64,000 nt of DNA from Schizochytrium sp. TIO01. Lineage: Eukaryota > Sar > Bigyra > Thraustochytrida > Thraustochytriidae. Below are positions 53,474-64,000 of this stretch, one piece after another. The stretch spans positions 595,501-659,500 of the forward strand of contig SMSO01000005.1 of the NCBI GenBank assembly GCA_004764695.1. Direction: 5' to 3'. The notes beneath the pieces are model-generated. The model was given only the letters and a program-made list of their open reading frames with translations. It ran no database searches and was not told the origin of the DNA. Both the position numbers and the translations under genes were made by a program. Positions within the stretch are counted from its first letter, which is position 1, and every line of letters starts with the position of its first letter.

Positions 53474-54700
53474 GACAGACATATAGCTAGAAAGAGAACG
53501 TGCGTGTTCTTTCTTTCTTTCTTTCTTTCTATACAGCTATCTAGCTAACTAAGTAGGTACCTGCAAGCATGTCGAATCCGATCGTGCTTTTCGTATTTGA
53601 AGGTTATCCGCCTCTTTGCAAGTCTGCTGCATCGCATCAAATACTAGACAAACCACCAGACTCGCTCCCTTTTAATACTTGACTTGCTTTGCCTTACTTT
53701 GTCTCGCTCAGTTGTTTCGGATTGCGTTATGAGGCTGGAATTGATTGATCAAGCAAGCTGGGGTGATCAGTTTCGGGAGACCCAAATTGACACCTCGTAT
53801 TTTCCAAACCAACATCGGAATTAGTCATGCAAATTGGCCATTCTATTCCAGCAGCGAGCCGGCAGTTTAATTCTCGGGAGCTAGCTATCCGTATCTCTCT
53901 AGACAAAAGGTGGAGGAATAAAAGATCTAGGTAGTAAGAGAACCATGGAGCATTTTGATTTCTAATCTATTTAAGAAAATAGTAATAGAAATAATGATGC
54001 TACTCTATGCTATGGATTTCCTTGGTTGGAGATGTGCAGAAGGCATTTAGTCCTCGCACTCATTTTCGACTTACCTCACATCCACAATCACTATTATCAA
54101 TAGCTCGAGCGTTTGAAAATACCAAAAGAAACACAGGGTATTTTAATTCTCTATAGGGTCTAATTCTCGCTATTGTCTCTTCTGCTATCTCAGCAAATGA
54201 ACACGATGGGAACAGACTCTCTTCTATATATATATCCCTTATTTCTTCAAACTTCACCACCTTTCATTATTTTACCAGTTCAAGTGTTTCAAATTTTTGT
54301 TTAAACTTATTATAATTATTATTGTCAAAATAAATAAATAGAAAGTCAACTGCTTTTGTTTAAAATATGTGTTTTCAAGTGATTTGTTGAATTTTTAACA
54401 GAGTAAATTACCAAATGTCACACTTTGGAAATGGTAAAAGAGAGAAAAGAAAAAGTGTGTTATCTGCGGGTTCCATAGAGGCCCAAAAGATGCGACAGAG
54501 GTTGGCGTTGATAAGCACTAAGCAAGCTATCCAAGAATTCTTCTGTTTCTGTTCTCTGTTTTTTTTTGTTTTTTCCCATTTCCCTCTTTCCAGTTTCTCG
54601 AGAGTTCTGGCCTCTGCTTCCCTCGACAAAGCCTATACGTCACCTATCGCGGACCATGAACAGGCTTTCCTATAGCTAGAATCGATGATGTCAGGGTTCA

Positions 54701-57700
54701 ATCGTTTTGTGTACTACAATTTTGAGCGAGCGAGCGCGAGCGCCTCGGAGGATCTGTCTTCAAGTGCAATAAGTCTCACCCCGCAAAGCGTTAAACATAT
54801 GCATGCAACGATTTAATGCATATTATAAAAGGTTTTGCTCGACTTTAAACAAAATTCTCCACAGGATGGGGTTTACATTTGGGCTACACAACTAGAAAAA
54901 TCGTTCAGATAGTAGGTCGGTGCGTCGTTAAAACATGTAAAGAAGACTTATACCTGCTCAATTTGAGAACGGGTCATCCAACGACCCTCTTATAACCTGA
55001 AAAATTATGTAAGGCATAAGGGATCATAATTTTTATTTACGCAACCTTTGCATTATCCATCTCTTTTTCTCCTCTCTTTCTCTCAGGTTCTATTGACTAA
55101 CATAGAAACCCAAGTCAAAACGAGCTCTCGTCCTTTTTCTTTAACGAGCGACTATTTTGGCTTGACTATTTACCCACTATATTTAACTCATCATCTCTGA
55201 GTAGAGATTGCTTTTTCATTCAAGATGATAGCATCCAACTATAGTGATTACGTCCCATCCAAAGAATAACCTATGTTTTCTGTCCGAATAGAAGCCTCTT
55301 TAAGAACAAGAGGAAGGTAGGTACAAGGAGAAGTAGTCGGTATCTGCTTCTAGCCAGGCTTCTTTCTTCTATCTAATAGCTTTGCAAACTGTTTTCAGGG
55401 TGTCCGATTTACTTTTTTTTTAAAAGCAGAAGTCTAACCACAAAAGATATCACCAACTAAGATGGATCTTCTGTAGTGATGAAAGTTACCTTAACTGCTT
55501 AACCTAGAAGGCCAAAACGACATAATAAAAGTGCCAGGTCTAGGTACCTCGCATTCAAGTGACCAATGTTCAGGCCGAATTGAAGTAGCTCGCAGGGAAA
55601 AGAGTGATATCAGTTAAAGACGCTGGGCTTTCTTAAAGCATGAGCAACGATCCTTGACCGTTTTATACTTTTGCTTCAACTTGCTCGCACAACGGACTTA
55701 GTTAGGCTCCGCACCAGGAGAATTGATGTCGACCTCAAGGACCCTGGTTGAGAAATAGTAATAGTACTACCTAGGCAGACGTTTTACAATAAAAACGCTT
55801 CGTAAAGGTTGTGCAAAATTCAAAGCGATGTGTTGTTTGTGAATTCGTGCACAGTGATCACTCATTGATATGTATTTATTTACTCACGGACAGCTCCAAA
55901 ACTTTATAACATCGTCCTTACGTTGTGACAATTGAAATAGACGACTGGATCAACACGAATAGGGACTATGTAGGCGATGCGGAAAATTAATTTTGCTTAG
56001 ACAATCGCATTTTTTTTACTGGATAAAAGTTCTGCAATGAGCGAACTGCCGTGGTTCCGATTGGCCGGTGACTATATCTAGCGAAATCAATCTCCAAGTC
56101 AATTTTTTTTTTTTCCTACCATGCTAGATGCTAGTCTGGTTTCTATTTTTAATTAAAATTATACGTGCAATTAAAGAGAGTCTCCCATGATTTTCAATGA
56201 TTTCCGAAAATAAGATAAATTCTTCTTCTTCTTCTTCCTGAATTTTTACAGACAACGTATGGTAACTAATATACATATACAGTAGTAGATCAGTTTAAAA
56301 ACTATCTACATTCTTTTATTCCTCATTGATATAACTCCTGAATCATAACTTTTTTAAAATCATGTTTTATTCTTATTCATATTTTTAAAATTAAGTTATC
56401 TAAATAAAGATATCAAGCGGAAGTATTTTAATTAGCCTCTACAAAACAGGATTAGGGCCCGTAGGAACATGCAGTCTCTTCAGAAATAGGTAGAAGTGAG
56501 ATCTCATGGCAAGACCATCTTGCCTGTTCAGAATAAAGAACCTGTTTGATAAATGAGACTCAGCAACCTTCCAAATCAGAGTATTTTCTTCTTTTATCTA
56601 GCCTGGGCATCAGTACAGACGGCGTTGTAGCGCATCATGCTAATATCCTAATGGAAGAGTAGCACATATGGTAATGGAGATAGTAACTCGGAGAATACAT
56701 AAAGCACTAACAAGTTAGATAGTTTACGACTGAGATATCATTGCCATCACGACTGAGTTCCAAACTTGGCTGAAGGTTACCTCGGCTGAAAAGTATATAT
56801 AGGCTTGTAGCCGGGCAGTCACATAGCTTATGTTGAGAAAATATGTTGAGAAAATAGTAGTGATCATCGCATTGCTACTTCAATGTCCCAAAGGTATTAT
56901 ACATACAATCTGAGGAATTGAGTTCGAGCTCCTGGCTATATTTCATAGCTTTACTTTATAGGAAGAATAAAATGACAGGCTGAAAAAAAAATTAAAATTA
57001 AAATAAGAGGTCTCTACGTCTGCTCGAATAACGTCTTGCTAGGTGAGAGAGTCGAACTTGGCAAAGGTTTCAACCATCCCACTTGAATTCAGAAGCTTCA
57101 AGGTTGTTACGCCGTGAAGTGAAAGCAGTTTTTAGTTGGAGAGCTACCTGCGATGGGTGCAACTAAATTTCGTCAGAAGCTAATGAGCGCCTTCGATGCG
57201 TGTCAGACATCGCTATAGGTCCTGCGTGCAGTCTAAGTATTTGACATTGTACCTTACGTAAAATATTTTGGGGACCTTTTATGAGGATCACGCTACATAA
57301 ACTTCGAAATATGTAGATATAGTCAGGTTTGATATTTCGCGGAGCTGCACAGGTTCGTTCTCCGTGTGACTCATTTTTCCTACTTAGTCTAATTTTAAAA
57401 AGACATTTTCTTATTTATTTGGTATGTTTTAAAACAACCAAACAAACAAACAAATTTTAAAAGAAGCGAAATAGGAAAGAAGAAAATGTAGAGGCTTGCG
57501 ACACCGGTCCAGCCTAGATAATATATTAAATATTGGCACTCCTCAATAAATCTACGGAACTTTGTACAGTGCCGTCAGATTGTTCAGTCGATTCGCTAAA
57601 TTCTATAGTATAACTTCATCCCAGAGATCTAATTTTTAACTTTCGGTATGAAAGCAGTGGTCCTTTCAAATCGTCCAAGTAAGTGAGTGAATTGTTTGTG

Positions 57701-60700
57701 CTGTATGCAAATAATAGACAAACTCTGAAGGGTGGAGATTTGGACGAAGTCAAACTTCATTCATGTTGATACCAGCAAAACATTTATGTATGATGAACTG
57801 AGGTTCTGTACTCACAGAATGAGGCTTTGTATGCAACGTTCATGCTTCACGTTCAAGCTGCAGAGAAACTGCTTTTTTGTAGTCCGCCACGAATCGATTT
57901 ACTAGAGCGTACAAGCAGCTGTATTTGGCTACAATGATGCTTTTAACACGTGCCTCGTAACGTAACAGTCGAGTAATGGTAACGACCTTACCACTACTTC
58001 TAATTTGTCTCCAAGATTGATTTTACTATTTTGTAGTCGCGCAAAAATGGGCCAAATTGAAAGAAAAATGAAAAGTTTGAGTATTCTTTGGCCCGCCCTT
58101 ACTAATACGCTTCATGATGAGAAAGTTTCACTTATGTTGCAACTTGGAACTGAGATTTGGCGTTGGGACTCCACATAGAACCAAACTTCAGTTAGTAGAG
58201 CTCATATCCTGACGCGACGATAAATTTCCAGATGACGCAACCACTTCTTCAGTTTATTTTGAACGACTCCTCCATGGGGAAGTCAAAGCACTACGAAGCT
58301 GCAAGAACGCCAGAATTCTCTTCTTCTGTTATATCCAAATTGCGAATCTGAACCTACACGTATACTTACACCACAGAGGAACAAAAAGAGTACTCATGAG
58401 AGAAAGCTAAACAAATGCCGCTCACTTTTACACTTCAAATCTATTGGAGCAGAAGTCAGTGGAAGGAAGCCACGTTTTGGGGATTCATTTAAAAAATTAA
58501 CTCTTTTTAATTTTGAAAGTTTACCATACAATAATGATCATAGTAGTAAATTACTAGATGTTATTATATATTAATTAGTTTAAATACTTTAATGTGTAAC
58601 AATAATGATAATAATAATAATGATAAAGTAGAGTTGGAAGTTTTATATCTTGCAATTATAATTGCAATTTTTCATTTCTTTGTTTATCAGAACGTTTAAA
58701 AGAAGTTTGTACATTCTTAAAATCGCACTAAAACACACGATTATCCGTAAAAGTGGATCATATACTGATTTTGCTTTCTTCAATGAAATGATGCCATTTT
58801 GTGACAATAGTGCTGAGACGTTCAAGTTCGGGCTGATCTTAAAGGTTAATAAAATCACTCAATATTCTTTTTAGAAAAATTCAATTGCGCACGGTATTAT
58901 TGATAACATGTGTAGAAATTTGAAGATGATGCATCTTTCCGCACAATTTTCTTCCATGAGGGTCCGTAAAATGATAGTCTCAAAGGTTACTTTGAAAAGC
59001 TCTTTAAGACTAGATCTATCGCTGAAGTTATCTTCTATATTCTGAGAATTGATTAATTAAAATGAGATTTAGAATTTGTTGGCTATCACCTATTCGTCCT
59101 TTTAAAGTCCCTTGATGCTGTAAGTTTGCAGTTTGCCTTCTAAAGTTGAACAATCTTTACATTCAAGCAAAACTCAAACACCACGCTTCTCGTATCCTTT
59201 AAGCTCGTATTTTGCTCTGGCTATGTACTTTTAAGACACGGGTTGCGATAGCTTCTTCATTTATTTTATGTGCAGATCTCTACGCATAACGCACGTCATG
59301 ACTTGTTTTAACGCTCCAATTCACAATCAAGACGTCTGCCTAAACAACTGAATAGTTAACCTATAAATGAATTTTCACCTGCGAACACGAACAAAAGTAA
59401 TGGCCTTTCCGTTTTCCTACCTGGACTGAAGTATTCTGCATTGAAGAAAAGTATGGAAATCCAGCAGAACTCCTCAATATGAGGGCTTTTCGCTTGCATA
59501 AAAATTATAAACTATGTGCTTGGCTGATCTATTCATAGACCAGATTTTTGGTGACCTTTTGGTGCCCCAACCCTGGCCTGTTTTGTTTAAATTTTATAAT
59601 GAGATCTCGTCATGTCAACCTCTGCAAAGAATTACAAGTTGCCACAATATATTCAGCAACTTGTGCGAGCGCAGGCGTATGATTGTCTTTTTGCTGGGGT
59701 AAGGAGAACGTGACTATGATCGACGAATGAATGAGTTGACCTTCCCCTGATTTTACTAACTCAGAGATGAATGAAATCGCTCGTACTACCTGAACATGTT
59801 TCCTCCTGCCTAACTTGAAAGTCGAAATGATGAAGAAAAGTGTGGTATGACCCACGTTGAGTAGCCGCTACTCGTACAATATCTGCTCGATTATTAGCAG
59901 AGGTTCTTCAAGTTCTGGCTTGTGTAGCAATTAATGCTCTAGCTAGGCAAGAACCGAGCATCACAAGCAAGAACTAAAGAACACGCGCAAGGAGTACTTC
60001 GCTTACGATCATATAAACCTTTTAGCAAGCAATGTGCGATTCCAAGAGAACAAACAACAGTAGGAGCGGAGCTTGCCTATGCACCTACCTCCTTGTGGAG
60101 ATAAAGAAGAATAGACAGAAGCAAGAAAGCTCAAAGTGTGATCATCTTATTGTTTGACATTGTTGGAAATATATTTTGAAGCACAGAAGTGGCGGCAGAA
60201 ATGGTCATAATACTCTACTAGAGCCTAGCCGTATTGTATAGAGTCTGTGATTAGAGCAATTACTATATCAATCGTTTGGAGGCTCCTTGTCCTCCCTCCT
60301 CCATCCCCGACCGACTTGAGCTTAAATATTTTATTTAAAAAATTGCAAACAGATAGCCAGCCCGGCTCAGAAGATGGCGATGAGAATGCGACCGCCTGCG
60401 ACTGCCATAGTAGGCTCAATATATTGCGCTTTTATCATAGTAGTCTTGATAGGTATTTCTTAATTTAGTATTTAAAAAATAATTAAATTATATATATATA
60501 TATAATAGCTTTTAGAGAAGAAATGAAGTTCCAATCTATCTCAAAGCTTCTCACGCACACTAAGGCGGACCAAGAGTCTTCCTTGGTGCAAAAAAACAGT
60601 GCACAAGCTTCGAGTTTAAATTGTCATAGGCCGCAGACCTCTGTATGGCACTAAAATGTTGTTCGCAATGCTTTCTGCTTTGAAAGTTGAGAAACAACTC

Positions 60701-63700
60701 AGCAAAGTTAGTTCTGATAAATAAGAATGCCAGAAACGACTTCTAGGCAGAGCCATAGTCCTTCAGCATTTTTTCGATTTCTTTGAATCCAAGCGGCCTC
60801 TAATCTGATTCGTGCACCTGAACCTGAAGCTTTATCTGAAATATTGCAATGCAGGGGTCACCCGACCTTCATAAAGATTGAGACGCTTCTGCAGCATATG
60901 CCATATACTTTCCACACTATGTCCACGGGATTGAGGTAGCTCGTGCGACATCAAGATAGAGCCACCCCATTCGCCTGGTTTCTCCCATTCAATCTATACA
61001 AAGTCGATACAGTCGCACTCTGAGCCAGCGCTGAGTGACAGAAGTGTAAGGAAAGTAAAAGGATACTGACAGGGTTCCTTTTCGCATTTTGATTTTCTTA
61101 AAACATATGACAGCCGAATATCTGATTTCAAGCTTTGAAGGAAAGGAAATAATGATGGTGTGATTTAAATAAGCTGCAGGTATATCGTTCCCACCCGGTT
61201 CGAAAATGCGCTCGTCTCATAGCTTCGCACAAGGGAGTATTCAATGGATTTTACACATAGATAATCCGATTAAATATATCTATCCACCAACATTGTGAGT
61301 GTTCAAAAGTTCTGATTCACCTGTTCTTTGGAAAGGATTGCAATTGGCTTGCAGTATTATTAATTTTGGAACTATGAACAGAGTCGCTTTGTTTCTTGCT
61401 TAACGCTACCTTTTGACAGTAGACAGATAGTTTCAATACTGAAAATGAGCGAGGGACGACGTTCCTTAACATTGTTGTTTACTAGGTAACGAAAGTATAC
61501 TCATTAATCGCGATTAGCCATGCAGTGAATTGCAGGTTCCTAGGTATTACTGCGCCGAGATTTACTAAATAATAAAATTGCAAGAGTGGTGAACTCTCCA
61601 TGGCTGCCCAGCCTGCCAATATTGTATAACACCTGCATAATGAGACATTCTCTCTATATCTCAGACTTTGCAGTGATAGTTTTAGTACTACTTGAAATAA
61701 AAGGGTTCAATCTGCCAACTAAACATGGACATATTCCTCAGAGCAACTTAGTTAGCATAAAACACCTTTAGATATGCCAAAAATCAGTAGAACCTCTTCT
61801 TCGAGTGGACTCAGGACTCTTTCATGCTTCGTCAGTCATAGGTACGTATAGATGTAGTATTATGCAAACACAACAGACACTTCTAATAGGCAAGCGTTCT
61901 TCGTCAGTCAAGGAGAGGGAATGGCATCTACTATAAAGTTTCTGCTACTTTTATCATTCACAGAGTTTAGCTTTTTTAATGACCCACAAGCCGATCCACC
62001 TTATAATTGTAAAGACGATACCTACCTGTCTATTTACCTATTTTCATGCTAAGTACACCTTACACACTTCACTTACCTCAAATAACTTCAGATTCTATTT
62101 TTTGTTTATATTTATTATTTTGACCAGGCCTTACCGGTTTTTAGTATATATTTGAATTTAAGGTTTCAAGTTCCATGTTTGTTTGTTTTAACTTCTTGTT
62201 ACTCCCAAAATAAAAGCTTTGTCTATCTGTTTCCTTTCTATTTTTCCTCCTATTTTTCAGGCTTGAGTTTGATTCTCTCTCGACGTTCAGCAAGTAAGAA
62301 ACTGCTTTGTATGTTAAAACACACGATTATTTCCTTTAATCATAGGATCTCTTTTTAGAATGATGTAGATCTTACCCCTTGTTTGCTTTGTCAATAAATA
62401 CTGCAAGGCGATAACCGACACATAAATTTCATTTACACGCGTTCCAGGCCCAGAAAAAAGTACCATTCATATCAAAGAGTAAAAAGGAAAAAATTATCAA
62501 AGTTACTTGCAACCATGTGCACCAAACTCATTAATTCGAGCCATAGAGCTACTTCCGATGTACCAGTACTGTATCCTGATCTCTTGCTAGGTAGTAGTCG
62601 AAAGAAGTAGTAGTTGAATTATTTTCAGATAGAGCCATTCAAGATTTTGCAAACTCCTAACATTTTACCCAGTGATAGCTTCGACATGGGGTTTAATGCA
62701 TCTAGTAGGATTAACAGACGTATTATCTGACGTGAGGAAGTACTTTTTACCAAGTGAAACGAATACGCAGAGCAAGAGCAGCGCCTAGAGACACATGGAC
62801 AAGGGTGTGCTATTAGTGAGTGATCATGGGGCGATGTAATGTACTTCTTCTAACCCCTTTCCGTTATATAGGAAGAAATACTCCAAGGAGCAGCGCTCTC
62901 GACTGAGCAAATTCAATCGAGCGGGTTATTTACAATTCACTCTTCTTTGAGAAAGCAGGTACAAGTCCATTTTCTTCTCTTGTTGATTTAGAATTAATCT
63001 AGGTAGGTCGTCCACACTATCTACTTCGAGAATAAATAGATATCTACAATCTTTAACAAGAAAATATAGGACCAGCATCACCTTTAATTGTATCCGGTGT
63101 TCCCCATCAGAGCATGCATTATCTTGCACATCAGAGGTGAAAACTCCGGTAGAATCAAGGATTTCCCTGGCTTCTTGTTTAAAAAACTCAAATGACTCAG
63201 AGGTCGTAGAAAATGTTTATGGATACAAACGCTAAAGAAACAGTATGTGTAGTAGTGCGCAGAAGATGGCGATGAGCGCATAGTCAATGCAGTGGTACCA
63301 ATTCGTCCTCACTTTGAGGGTTGGGGCCCCGTTCTGTCGCGATTCGCCAAAACGAGTAAGTTTATGTTAGCTTCCATTAGCGTTGTCATAAACTTCTCTT
63401 ATTCGTTGAGATCTTTTTAATTTACAGTCAGCACTTTAGACTATCCTTTACAAACAAGCAAAAAACCAAGTTCAAAGCACTGATGACACTCTATGTCTCC
63501 AACCCAGCTCCTGGTACACTAGGTCGATCAATTTTTGTGCGTACAATATGCTCCGGCCGGAGGTGTACCATGCTTTACTGTTTTGGCTCCATGCCAAGCT
63601 GGACTATATTTCTTTATAAGACGGTTCACCTCTTTTCTCGTTAAAGCAGTCGCGACCAACTTGTAAAAAACTGTACCCTCCTACCTACTACTACCAGTTT

Positions 63701-64000
63701 TGTTATTTTAGTTTTATTTTATTACTTATTTTCACTTGCAAAACTATTCGCTGGTAGTTAGTAGGGAGTAAGAAAGACCATTACGGCTATTTATAGGAGT
63801 GGAAACCATTACTTACTTGTTGACTCATTTTCTTAATTTTTATTTAAAGTTCTTCGAAGAATACCCTCCATCAAGAAAAGAAAAGTGAACTACTACCATA
63901 ACCAAAACGGCTGCTATGCGGATCGAATTTTTTAATTTATTTGCAGGTAGAGAAGAACATATGACAAGAATCACACGGTTACCAGTATGGGTGACCCTTT
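54701..64000. other. AT-rich DNA without recognisable genes
   Basis: Over 9 kb with no reading frame longer than about 80 codons on either strand and no frame with protein-like motifs. Long microsatellites, frequent to the left, are nearly absent here. I see no tRNA, rRNA, transposase fragment or terminal repeat. Multi-exon genes with short exons or unstructured non-coding RNAs cannot be excluded by eye. Confidence 0.55.

Larger units (their letters stand above)
47518..54700. other. Gene-free, microsatellite-rich region
   Basis: Open frames of up to about 200 codons exist but are repeat translations or C/L/V/S-rich strings without domain motifs. The stretch holds long TTGC, CATA, GTTCTT, AAGG and GAGAAA arrays, a poly-T tract near 47681-47710 and a 12-bp minisatellite; the main ones are listed. 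The left edge (to about 48000) should contain the promoter of the member 2 gene. Confidence 0.6.

Noticed and set aside
53176-53548. K/E/R/G-rich open frames over the purine arrays
   Set aside because: Simple translations of AAGG and GAGAAA repeats.
60367-63275. A shared 17-base string (CAGAAGATGGCGATGAG) at about 60367 and 63259, and a 15-base string shared by about 58730 and 62317
   Set aside because: The matches do not extend into the flanks, so they could be chance in 64 kb; not enough to call a dispersed repeat.

Overview
The window looks like nuclear DNA of a thraustochytrid (Labyrinthulomycetes, stramenopiles). The main evidence is a complete PUFA synthase subunit A gene (orfA/PFA1 type) of about 9.1 kb at 12625-21718. 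Its KS-MAT-(ACP)x10-KR-DH layout and sequence match what is known from Schizochytrium and Aurantiochytrium. A eukaryotic ribosomal protein gene (eL20), a nuclear-type short tRNase Z, intron-containing tRNA genes with Pol III terminators and abundant microsatellites all fit a eukaryote. The protein genes found read through without obvious spliceosomal introns.

Layout. 1-12.1 kb: no convincing gene; two microsatellite-rich stretches flank about 4.4 kb of plain sequence. 12.1-22.2 kb: leader and PFA1 on the plus strand, with a one-base reading-frame break between the MAT and ACP regions (near 15538), followed by a perfect 26-bp-arm hairpin. 23.2-29.9 kb: a gene cluster with a bZIP-like regulator (minus), tRNase Z (minus) and, divergent from it, a polyglutamine-containing membrane protein (plus). 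30.7-32.0 kb: four tRNA-Ser(CGA) genes on the minus strand, each with an intron. 32-37.5 kb: no gene seen. 37.5-38.0 kb: eL20 (plus). 39.0-41.3 and 45.3-47.5 kb: two large minus-strand paralogous proteins of unknown function that share an N-terminal and a C-terminal domain. 47.5-64 kb: no convincing gene; the first 7 kb is full of tetranucleotide and purine repeats, the last 9 kb is plain AT-rich sequence.

How the genes relate. This is not an operon and most neighbours are functionally unrelated. PFA1 makes docosahexaenoic-type fatty acids together with subunits B and C, which are not in this window. tRNase Z trims tRNA 3' ends and could act on the tRNA-Ser transcripts here, as on all tRNAs. 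PFA1 and eL20 use strongly C- and G-ending codons, as expected of highly expressed genes; the bZIP-like gene and the two unknown paralogues do not.

The best candidates for undescribed biology are the two-member paralogous family at 38987-41302 and 45310-47517, the alternating-intron tRNA-Ser array with an unusual discriminator base, the 10-ACP array with signs of internal recombination, and the frame break in PFA1, which must first be excluded as a sequencing error.
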